Assembly: GCF_000346465.2 (NCBI RefSeq)
Contig: NC_034015.1
Coordinates: 5,407,600-5,471,599 of the forward strand
Length of the DNA stretch: 64,000 nucleotides
Reading direction: 5' to 3'
From: Prunus persica
Lineage: Eukaryota; Streptophyta; Magnoliopsida; Rosales; Rosaceae
Position 1 is the first letter of the stretch, and every line of letters starts with the position of its first letter. The position numbers and the translations under genes were made by a program. Positions 48,220 to 58,001 of the stretch are shown here, one piece after another. The notes below the pieces were generated by a model, which was not told where the DNA came from, ran no database searches, and saw only the letters and a program-made list of their open reading frames with translations.

Positions 48220-50831
48220 TTATGTGAACTCGGATCGGAGGTCTGCCGTAAGTGTGGTGCCGATCTTCACACATCGATCCAGTTGGTTCTCATGTAAAAC
48301 AACAGTTTCCAAGTCCTCGGCTTGCTGGGCTTCTGGCATCGACGCTTCATCCCTGGGATCATGTGGGGGTTCTGTGCTGTTTAGCACCCTTGCTAAGGTG
48401 AATGTCTCCCTAGGGGGTTTGAGGGAGGCCGATTTGAGTGCCGTCGCATGGCAAGTCTGTGTATTGAGCAGATCTCCCTTGATTACCCCTGTGCTGCGGC
48501 AAGTAAGGAATTTCATGAGCAACATATGGGGGGAGAGGTGCACCTTGATTCCAGTGAGTGCCGTTCGGCCTACTATAACATTGTACGCCGTTGGGCAGTC
48601 AACAATAAGGAATTGATCGTACACCATAGTCTTTCGTGGAGCCATGCCAAAGGCGATGGGTAGGCTAACACTACCGACTAGCCGAACTAGATCTCCTGAA
48701 AAACTAAGGAGGGGGTGTTAGCTAGCCATTGAGATGGCTGTTGTTTATCCCCAACTCTCCGAATGCATCGACGAAAATGACATTGATTGAACTGCCCGTA
48801 TCAATCAAGATTCGTCCTACATCAAAATTGGCAATTTCGACTCGGACAATCATCAGATCGTCATGTGGGTAAAGGATCCCATCTTCCTTTTTTCATGGAA
48901 AGTGATGGGTTCCCACCAATCTTCGGCACCTTATGATGTCGGTTGCTTTCAATGTCAAAGACCTGGGGGTATTGTGCTACTCGGATGTACTGCTTCCTCG
49001 ATCGGTTTGATATGCCTGCTAAGGTTGGACCTCCACTTATGGTGCTTATTATATTAATTTGTCGATTGGTGTTCAGAGCAGCTACTTGTTGCGGCCTAGC
49101 GATGTATTGATCCAACTTGCCCTCTCGAATTAGGCACTGATTGATTTTTCTCAAACTTATGCAATCTTCGATATTGTGGCTGTTGTGCTAGTGGTAATGG
49201 CAGAATTTACCGGTGTCCCGATTATCTTGTCAATTAGGTTTCTAATTGGTCAGTTTTGATATAATTTCATGTTCGTTCATCAGAACAACCTCGTAAGAAG
49301 TGTTGAGTAGAGTGCAAATCTCTTGCCTTTGGTTATGATTCGGCAGGGGTGCTCAGTGATTATTCCAGGTGTATTTGTCTCTACCCTTCTTAATATGCTC
49401 TTGTCAAGAATTGGGAGCATTCTTCCGCTTGTGGCTAGTTTGGTGCCCACCAGACTTGTCTATTGAGGCATACTAGTGTTCTTGTGCCGAAAATTTTTGC
49501 TGTCGAGGTTCATCTTAATGAGCCGAAGGCTCGATTTTCGAGTAGAAGTTTCGGCCTTCCCGTGGATGGTGGCTTGCTTCATTAACTCATCGTAAGTAAG
49601 CCAGTTGCTATTGTGTACCAAGTACCAGAAATGGGATGACCGAAGGCCACTTTTGAAGGAGCCGAAGGCTGCCCTATTGTCCATCTCCGGGCATCTTAGT
49701 AATCATGACTAAACCGTGCGGCATATTCTCGTAGGGGCTCGTCGTCCCTCTGCCGAATGGTGTATAGGTCGTTGGCCGAGTACAAACGGTCTGTTTGTAT
49801 CATGAAATGATTTAGAAAAATCTGCTTTAGCTCATCAAAGAAGTCTACTATTCTAGGTTCCAATTGGTAGAACCAGTTAAGGGTTGCGCCTGTAAGTGCA
49901 GATGGGAAAGTAAGCATTGTCCTTCGTCACTAAGCCCCTTGCACCCTAGAGTCTATTGAAAAGAGTGAAGATATGGCAGGGGCTGCACATCCCTCTCTTC
50001 CCGGGAGTGTTTTATGCGTTTGGTGAACAATCCCGGTCGAAGCTTTCCGCATTCTGCTTCTTGGGAACGGGTTCTGTCATCCTTCATTTTCTGAACTCTT
50101 TGGAAGAGGAGTCGGATGATGGGGTCTCGGCTAGGAATCTCCTCTGCTTCATGATCCGCCGAATGTCGTGGGAATCTTCTTGGGTGTACTTCAGAGTGCC
50201 TTGTCGATGTTGCTGAACGATAGGTGGTTTCACAAGGTCCAGATGGAACATACTCACAATCTGAGTTTGCTATTGATTATAGACCCTGTACTCGCCGAAT
50301 TGGAGATTTGTTACCCAGGACTTGCATTTTTGAGTCGTTGAGTCGTGCCTCAATCCTGATCTGTGATCTGTTCCTTTCTTCATGTCGGTCCAGTATATGG
50401 TGGCGACAATCGGAGTAGACTTTTTGCGGCACATGGGGCCTTTTTTTTTTTTTTTTTTTTGTAGCGGGACGACTAGATGTTTGGAAGGTGTGGATGCTAC
50501 CTTAGCCCAATTTTTTTCCCTTCTTCTACCCATAAAGAGCCTGCAGACTCTGGGAAGATTGGTTATTCTAGATGTTCTGTGTCTGTTGCTGATTGAGCTA
50601 TTGCTGTATTTCATCCACCTTGGACGAAAATATGTTGTTGTGTTGCTATAATCTAGCCATGTCTTGCCAAAGAGCTGTGATTTGAAATAAGAGCTCAGCT
50701 TCAGCAATGGTTTGGATAATGGGGGAATTACCGACCAGGTTGCATGGGGGTAGTGCTGGGCTAGCTCTGCCTTGCTTTCCAAATGACAACCCTTCTTGTT
50801 TTAGGAATACAGGTACTGATGCAGTCCCCAT
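48220..50831 (-). pseudogene. Retrotransposon A gag-protease, broken
   Basis: Minus-strand reading starts at ATG 50831 (MGTASVPVFLKQE), 53 bases from the LTR. Capsid segment: LTFPSALTGATLNWFYQLEP and RQRDDEPLREYAARFSHDY (49917-49696), then SNWLTYDELMKQATIHGKAE (49684-49460). The linker ISTISGGPTLAG (49154-48861) is typical of plant Ty3 polyproteins. Aspartic protease active site DTGSS is encoded near 48800-48825, followed by YNVIVGRTALTGIK (48645-48220). An 18-base T run (50443-50460) and several stops break the frame. Pol is absent downstream. Confidence 0.85.
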
Positions 50832-50862
50832 GCGATAGAGACGGTGGGTCGATTATTGTCGT

Positions 50863-50882
50863 TTCCCACAGACGATGCCAAA
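50863..50882 (-). other. Primer-binding site of retrotransposon A
   Basis: The minus strand reads TTTGGCATCGTCTGTGGGAA directly after the LTR end, a variant of a common plant Ty3 primer-binding site. Confidence 0.75.
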
Positions 50883-50883
50883 C

Positions 50884-51268
50884 TGTTGATGTTCAAAAAT
50901 GGTTTGGCACTTTTAGGCCCAACTTAGTGATGTATTTGCCTTCGGAATGTCCTGGGCCTCGGTGGAGCGGCTGATTTGCACAAATAAGAATGCTCGTAAG
51001 GCCGAGGGTAATGGCTAAGTACGCCGAAAGTTCCCGTTACCTCCATTTTCGGACTTGTGCTCCTTTTATAAGTCTTGGGAGGTGTGCATGTTTTGTAGAA
51101 TTTCAATGTGGGACTGTAGACACCCACTGTGGGTATTCCACATGTCCGAAGGATGCTTTGGGGTCTAGCCTTGCTCTCGGTAGTCAGGGGTGCCGAATGA
51201 TTCCTTACCAATTTCTTCTTTTATCTACGTGTCGTTCCTTTATTGGTGTGTTAATTGTGATATAAACA
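50884..51268 (-). repeat. 5' LTR of retrotransposon A
   Basis: 385 bp, with the same TG…CA ends and the minus-strand TATA box (near 51060-51073) as the 3' LTR, lacking a 60-base segment. Confidence 0.92.
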
Positions 51269-51374
51269 AGACTCGTGATTCAGGCAATGCAATCCTCTGT
51301 GTGGAAGGTGGAAGCCCCCACAAAAGGCTTGGGCTATGAAAAGATCGAATCACTATGCATATCTTGGTCGCCAT
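51269..51374 (-). pseudogene. RPS10: Ribosomal protein S10 (mitochondrial type), 5' part
   Basis: The minus-strand ATG at 51374 starts MATKICIVIRSFHSPSLLWG, followed by LPPSTQRIALPESRV, where the frame meets the retrotransposon. The N-terminus corresponds directly to the mitochondrial protein: no added targeting presequence is encoded, and an upstream in-frame stop (TAA, about 42 bases before) excludes a longer start in this exon. Some nuclear rps10 copies are known to lack a separate presequence. A pyrimidine-to-AG transition in the upstream sequence could be an intron acceptor in the 5' UTR. See 34940-35162 for the rest. Confidence 0.85.
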
Positions 51375-51477
51375 TACTTTTGGTGCTCTTTCTTTTTGGC
51401 TGACTATTTTGACAATTTATGATGGATTACTGCCTAAAGATACACAATTTATTGAAATGATGTGCAATTGAAATTTC

Positions 51478-52260
51478 ATGAATAAGGATCGTGATGATGC
51501 TTTTGATTTCTTTGATGAAATCACAGAAAAATCTCAAATTTGGACAACTTCCAACAGTTCTGACATCATTATCGAAAAACCCAAAGTTTCTACCAACGCT
51601 TCTAGTGGTATTTGTCAACTTAAAGAGGAAGATGGTCTTAAAGAGCAAATAGGGAAAATGGCTAGGGAAGTTGAAACTTTGAACTCTAAATTGTTACGTG
51701 AAATTAATTCAGTTGCAAATGAAGAAAATTTTAATATTTATGAAGTTTGCGAGGTCATGGGACATGCAACAAAAAAGTGTCCAACACTCCCAGTTTTTAG
51801 AGAAATGTTGCATGAACACGCAAACTACATAAATCAATCTTCATCATCGCCTTTTTCTGGAACTTAGAACCCACAATGGATAAATCATCCAAATTTGAGT
51901 TGGAAAAATAATTTTAATGATAATATGCCAAAAAAGGAGCCTAATTTTACTTCTTATTCTCCATAGTGCAAGGACAATCTTCACAATTACAAAGTTTGGA
52001 AGGTGTGTTGAAGCAATTCATGCAAAGTCAGAATGCTACTAACGAAAAACCTGCACAAGAAATTGGCGAGATTAAGAATATTCTTTCGAAACTAACTTCT
52101 GCAAGGACAATCTTCACAATTACAAGTTTCCTGCTCAAACTCAACCTAATCGTGTTGGACAATTTGAGGTAAACATTCCTTCAACTTCAATCTCTTTCCA
52201 TGATAATAAGCATGATCAAGTTAAAGTTTCACTAGTCTTCAAAGTAGAAAAATAACTGGG
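51478..52260 (+). pseudogene. Ty3-type gag fragment
   Basis: The + strand ORF 51478-51867 (MNKDRDDAFDFFDEITEKSQ) ends with a decayed zinc-knuckle region (YEVCEVMGHATKKCPTLP), then NPQWINHPNLSWKNNF beyond a stop. This arrangement is typical of Athila-like and related plant gag proteins. No LTR is seen with it. It lies about 100 bases upstream of the rps10 start on the opposite strand. Confidence 0.75.
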
Positions 52261-52568
52261 CTAGAAAATTAGAAAAATGTGGAAAAAGAAAAGAATTTTG
52301 GAATTCTAGAAGATTACTAGTGACAATCTAGGCACTCAGAAGGACCTGTCACTCTAGGCATCCCCTGTGCTTGCAACAACTATGGTGAAAGTATGTGAAA
52401 ACATCATAATCAAGTAAACAACGAATAGCAGATAATGATAACTAGTCAACCGCAAGAACAGAAACCCAAAAATGTATGAACAGCACACAATGACTAGTCA
52501 ACTATCAAGAACACAAACCCAAAAAATAACGAAGCTGCAAACCAGAAATTATTCACCCAGAGACCTAT
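52261..52568. other. Noncoding stretch before solo LTR 1
   Basis: No gene is seen. The phrases ACTAGTCAACYRYCAAGAAC and CAGAAACCC recur twice (52441-52530). Similar host-like wording (GATGACTAGTCA) continues at 55603, beyond the solo LTR. Confidence 0.35.
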
Positions 52569-54991
52569 TGTAACAACCTGATCCTAAATTAATATTTAAT
52601 TATTAATTTATTCAAGTAAAAGATAATTTTACCCCAAAATATTTTAATGGTTTAACAGTTGACTTTTTATTTGGGAAGGAATTGTAATTTTGCCAAACCG
52701 GTTTTTAAAACCAGAATCTCTCTCTCTCTCTCTCCCTCTCTCTCTCTCTCCCGTGAGCCTTTCCCCTCCCCCCCCCCCCCCCCCGTCTGCACAGCGCCGC
52801 CCTCCTTGCACCATAGCTACCACCTCCAGCCACTAGGGGCCACGACACAGGAGTCAAACGGATCGGACCGGCCCCGCCGTCATACCCCAGCCCTTTTCCT
52901 GTCGGCATCGTTGCTCCTGTCTCCAGAATCTGCCGAAATCGAGCTGGTTTGACAAGATTTTCTCACCGTTTGATTTCTCTCCTCCGGCCGCTATTTCCCA
53001 TAATCAAGGTATGGATTTCGACCTATTTTTCTTGCTCTAGCTGATGGTTGGGTAGGATTTGAGAAATTTCTAGCCTAGGTGAGTTGATTTTGAATCCAAA
53101 GTTTGGCCAGTCTTGGGATCACGATTCTGGCCACTACTGCTCATTTTTCGGGGTACGTCCAAGAATAAATGTGTCTCCAAATGAGGTTTTACACCTAGGG
53201 TAGGAAGCTTGGCACTTAATTTTGAGAATTTTTCGGTAATCGTTATCGCTTTGGGTACCCACACGCTGCCGGCGCGTGTGGCGACGTGTGGGCACTATAG
53301 AAAAAGGGCATTGTGTCCTAAAATGATCTCCTTCTCCCACGAGCGCATAGGTACTTTCGGATTCTAATTTGGTTAACGTTTGAAACCCGAACGGATATCG
53401 CCTATTGTGCAATTCCCAGGTTCAGTTCGTTCAAACCGTTGGATCGTAGTCAATTTCATATATGATGATCTAGACAATCTCAGGATCTTATAGAATTTGA
53501 CGGATCGTGAATCGGAGTCCAGGATTCCTCAAAATCGCGAACCCTAGGCAAGATAAATTGTATTCACCCAATCCTGCGACCGTGATCAATCTGAACGTTC
53601 GATTTGGACAAAACTTGCAGGGTAGGTTCAGAAGAGTGCGTTGAACCTATAAGGACTCCAGGATTTTTGATCTAAGGTTGTGGGCCCCGCAGGGCTGGTT
53701 GACCAGGTTTTGGCGGTTTGACCCCTCGGTTGACTGTGAGTCTTTCGAGGCAGTTATGTCATTTGAGAAGTGTTAAAATCACCGTGTAAAGGAGCCTGAC
53801 CAAGAATGAGTTATCTGGGTCATGTTACGGATTGAGTATAGATAGTTATTTATAGATTGCTAATGTACCTTATAGCTGAAAATGATGAATCATGGCCCTT
53901 GGTTTTTATCAGATTGTGATATATATATATATTCTAAATATAGTTGAGAATCAATTTATCAGAAAGTTGATATAAAGGTCGGGAAATGAATTGTGAAATA
54001 AAGGGGAAATTATTGATATAAGTTTGGGATGTGGTTGTTCAACCCACCACGAGGGTACCCTTAGTTGATTGAAACAGTGTCATTTATAAATAATGCCCCA
54101 CGTGTTTTGGGAACCCTTAAACTGTGCGGAGCGAGGAATGCGGCTCATGTTGACCGACGGTCCCCTGAGGCCTACGAGGATTGCGGCTCGGATAGAAGTG
54201 GTATCTCCGAGGCCTGCAAAGATTAGGGCTCGAGTAGACTTGGTGTCTCCGAGGCCTACAAGGATGGAGTTGATTGTATTAATGGAATTCACAGATCAGG
54301 AATAGGGGTACACCTCGGTGGAGAGAATTTCAGTTTTGAGATGTTCTTAAACTAAAATAGAGGGCGTTCAGTGTATGACATATTTATATTCAGTATATGA
54401 CTGATACGAGTACTGGGAAGTTACAAAGTATTGCTTTAGAGTTGTGAATATGATTGAGTATAACACACACATGAGAATTCAGTTTGATTTGCAAAACACA
54501 TGGCAATATGATGAATGAATAAGATATTCAATTACATTATTAAAGGGAAAGAACTACGTGTGGCTTGATCCCTCAGTAAGGGTGCGTAGGCAGCCTAAGG
54601 TTACAAGGTGCAGCCGTGAGTTGAAGTGTTTGAGATTTCTAATGTACTATTGATGTTCTGAAAGCTGAGATGAGTTTTATTAGCATAATGATTTATTTGA
54701 TTTTGTTTAGGCTTGAGGCCAGAATGATATGATGCTTGATTGCTTGGATATAATTTAATGCATGCTGAACAATTGGGATATATAAATGTTTGTTGACAAG
54801 TGGAAACTTTTGGGAAACGAGCAAATTATAGGGGAGGCTCTGCCGAATTTTCTGCAGAAGTCTAGCTGATAGAAAAATTGGTTTCTAATTAGAAGGGCAA
54901 TTTGGTCATTTGTACCTAGCATTCACCATGTGTCGGACACGCACAGGGTTCGGCTCGGATTTCAAAGTAGAATTTGGGTCGAGTCCTGTCA
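52569..54991 (+). mobile_element. Solo LTR 1, chromovirus type, 2423 bp
   Basis: It begins TGTAACAACCTGATCC and ends GGGTCGAGTCCTGTCA, as chromovirus B LTRs do. Perfect 5 bp target duplication CCTAT (52564-52568 and 54992-54996). No internal sequence, so it arose by LTR-LTR recombination. It contains a CT run (52717-52751), 17 Cs (52768-52784) and a short tandem repeat at 54164-54275. Confidence 0.95.
54164..54275 (+). repeat. Short tandem repeat in solo LTR 1, about 46 bp unit
   Basis: Three imperfect units each beginning GAGGCCTRCRARGATT, with GGCTCG in the middle. Confidence 0.7.
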
Positions 54992-54996
54992 CCTAT

Positions 54997-55929
54997 CACT
55001 GGGAAAAACTAGAGGTCATCAACCGACTAGGCAATCCACTAAGCAAAGAAGATTCTTACAAAGAAACACAAGCAAGCTCAAGAAATCCTAGATCTATTTA
55101 GGAATATAAGCTATACCTCCCTTGTGCAATCTTCTTCTCCAACTTAGCAATGCTAGCAGCTTAGTCCTTCATGGCAATGGCAGCTCTTTCTTCAGCTCTT
55201 TCATCCCATGTCACCATCTAGCCAACTCAAACTTGAACAGAAACCAACAATTTGGATTCAAGGAAAAATGACCAATTTCTTTAAGGAACCAATCTTGAAT
55301 CTGACCTAGATGTAGTGTTCATTCTAGCTAGATGCAGATTTCATATTTCAAAAGCAGTTTTTGAAAATCAATTTAGAAAACTCATAGATGACAATGGTGG
55401 TTTTCTCTTGAGGAAGAAGAATAACAAAAAGTTAGCAAGAAACTTTTCAAAACTTCACCTCAAAAGTGACGGCTGCCAAATGAGGAATCAATGGGCATTT
55501 ACCCAAAAATTCCTAGGAGAGAATCGTACACATGGAAACTAAGAAAGTTCGTAAAATATGACAAAAAGGTTTGTTAGGATCCATCCGGAAATCCGCAAAG
55601 GATGACTAGTCATGTGAAAACAAGATGACTAGTCACAATCTTAAGAATTCTAATGAATGCAATGTGATCCAATGCACAAATTACCTTTTTCAAAATGATT
55701 GATCTTCCATAAGATAGCAGCCAGATAAGAACACTTAGAGAAACTATTCTTAATCTAAACTTGAGCTTAGGTAATTACAATATTGTCAAGGGAAGCCAAA
55801 AGAAAATTTTTAAAAAACATAAACTTAACAAACAGGATGGTTTCAAGGAGGGAGAGATAAGGTTTTCACAGACACAAGTAAATTTGGATTTTAGGTCAAG
55901 GGCGAATTCACTTAAGTGGCCCCTTTTGT
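54997..55929. other. Noncoding region between solo LTR 1 and CACTA tip
   Basis: No recognisable gene. Two short open stretches (54910-55101 and 55315-55542) have no family resemblance. Confidence 0.4.
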
Positions 55930-56127
55930 TTAGCGTGTTTTAAAATACAACACTTGTTAATTGACAACCGCCGTGTTTTAAAAATCAACCCAACGCAACT
56001 CCATTTTACTAGTGTATAAGATGATATATCACGATGGTTACAAAACCTTCATATTTTAAAGCACAACAACGGTTTAAGGTGCAACGTCGTATACTTTGAG
56101 TCGTAGTCTAACTAAATTGTAGTAGTG
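55930..56127 (+). mobile_element. 3' terminal remnant of a further CACTA copy
   Basis: About 200 bases of CGACG/CGTCG-like words end in TTGTAGTAGTG at 56127, the same 3' terminus as copy 1. The left edge is indistinct (first motif near 55970). It is an internally deleted copy or a severed 3' end. Confidence 0.75.
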
Positions 56128-56198
56128 AATACTAAACCCTAAAGCATGGGCTGAGGAGTCATATTGTATTCAACCATCCAATTATAAATGTGTAACTG

Positions 56199-57660
56199 CA
56201 CTACTACAAAAAGTGAAAAAGACGACCAGAAAACAACGATTGTATGTCGATCCAAAAACCGTCGTTGTGTTTGAAAAGATGACGGTAATATAAAATCGTT
56301 GTGGATGAATAACTTAAACGCCCAAAAAATGGAAATTCCCATGGACGTTTTTAAAAAACGACGCACCAAATTAAAAAAGCGTCGTCTTATGTTTTCTTCA
56401 GAGTTAAACTCTGAGCCCAAAAACAACGACAGCAGTTATGAAGCCACCGATGAAGAAAGTAAAGACGACGGGTTTCAACAACAGCTGCTGTTTTTACTCC
56501 TAAATAAATGCGACCATATTTTCTTAGTTTGTGTCGTATAATTTCAAAGGAATCCACTTCGGTATACTACAAAACAACACTGTATTAAGTGAACCTACCA
56601 CGACGGTAAAAATAAATTTAGCGACTTTTTATTCAAAGTGTACTATGATGGTATCTATTACTCTAATGTCCGAGTAAGTTGTACTAACCACGTCGGTTTG
56701 TTCAATTAACGACGTATAATATTTCTTTACCACGTCGTGAACTCAAAAATACCGTTATATTTATTTAATTTATACTTGAGACCTTATCTATAAATCGACA
56801 TCTTAATTTTTCTTTATTTTTAAGATTTATTTCTGGGTTCTTTGTAGCCTACGACGGTAGATCAACAGAATGACATGATCAGAATTGTAATAACAAGAAC
56901 ATTAGAATGAAATCTTACCAAATGTGAGAGAAAGACAATATTTTAGACGTTGATGATGTATGTGTATTTGTGTCTTTGAGATACACAAAGGCACATACAC
57001 ATCAAAATCCAAAAAAATTTGCCTCTAAAATCTGACAACGGCAACCACACATCAACATCCAAAAGATTTGCATTCAGAAAGACAATGTTTTAGAAGTTGA
57101 TGATGTATGTGTGTTTGTGTCTTTCAGATACACAAACGTGCACACACATCAACATCCAAACTATTGCCTCCAAAGAGGTGAGATAGAGCCAAGGGCAAGA
57201 AGAAGTTGGAACCCTAATTGAAAACTGAAAATGAAAGAAAGAGTGAAAAAAAAAAAAAACCGTATTTATAAAAATAATCTTCAACATCCACGTCAGTTAG
57301 ATTACACTTACTGACATCTAACTAAAGTAATCCACGTCGGTACGTAACAACAGTGCGGTCGTATAAATATAATAACCACGTCGATCGGTAAACTAAACTC
57401 ATTGATGTTAAGACAAACAACATCGGTTATTCATAACACGATAATGTGGTAACTTATAATATAACTGCTTCAAAATTAAACTTTTGACATATAGTGCCCA
57501 ACTAACCATGTCATTTTCGGAATACCAAAAGTCAATTGGCTTTATTACTAACCACGTTGGTTTCTATTGTTTTAATGACGTGGTAAGAACATCCTACGGC
57601 GGTTTTTGTTAGAACCGTCGTCGTATTGATTTTTGGGACTTTTTCATTACCTGACCTAAA
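56199..57660. repeat. 5' subterminal motif array of CACTA copy 2
   Basis: Dense CGACG and CGTCG words in both orientations (56220-56760 and 57290-57625). In between, a segment of about 146 bp is tandemly duplicated (56930 and 57077; TTGATGATGTATGTGT), each copy containing a small inverted repeat around GTGTCTTT…GATACACAAA. Confidence 0.88.
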
Positions 57661-57808
57661 CTTTTATGTTCTCTCTAAAATTTTCAGTTTTCTTTCAGTT
57701 TCCCTCTAATTTCCCAAACGCTGCGTGTCTGATTCTCTTTATCTTCCTCGTATTCGTCTCCAAAACTCCGAAGTTTAATTTCAAAGAAAACTTTCTTCGC
57801 AAGCCAAA
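57661..57808 (+). promoter_or_regulatory. Probable 5' UTR exon of the copy 2 ULP1-type gene
   Basis: A pyrimidine-rich leader with no motifs ends at the splice donor AAGGTACTTTCTC (exon end 57808); the acceptor TTTTTCTTGCAG at 60455 precedes the ATG at 60475. Inferred from splice signals only. Confidence 0.5.
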
Positions 57809-58001
57809 GGTACTTTCTCACTCTTTTTTTTTTTTTCAATATCATTTGAAGTTTTGTTTTAAAGAATGAGTCCCACTGAGGTTTGAAACGAACTCATGTT
57901 TGAAAAGGACAAAATCTTTCACTAGTCCCACCCTCAGGTCTTGTGAGGACAATGGGTTTGTCTTGTATTTGACCTTTTTATTAACACACCACGACAGTTT
58001 T

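Larger units (their letters stand above)
35163..51268 (-). mobile_element. Ty3 LTR retrotransposon A, 16.1 kb including nested elements
   Basis: Minus-strand element inserted in rps10. LTRs at 35163-35609 and 50884-51268 share TGTTGATG…AACA ends; flanking AGACT at 35158-35162 and 51269-51273 is a perfect 5 bp target duplication. A primer-binding site, gag and protease remnants follow the right LTR. Reverse transcriptase and integrase of this element are not found. Its middle is occupied by chromovirus B (36742-46163) and by about 2 kb of unexplained DNA. Confidence 0.95.

Noticed and set aside
34940..51374. rps10 as a recent mitochondrial DNA insertion (NUMT)
   Set aside because: No intron and no recognisable mitochondrial flanking genes; the AT-rich flanks look nuclear. 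Not fully excluded without a database search.
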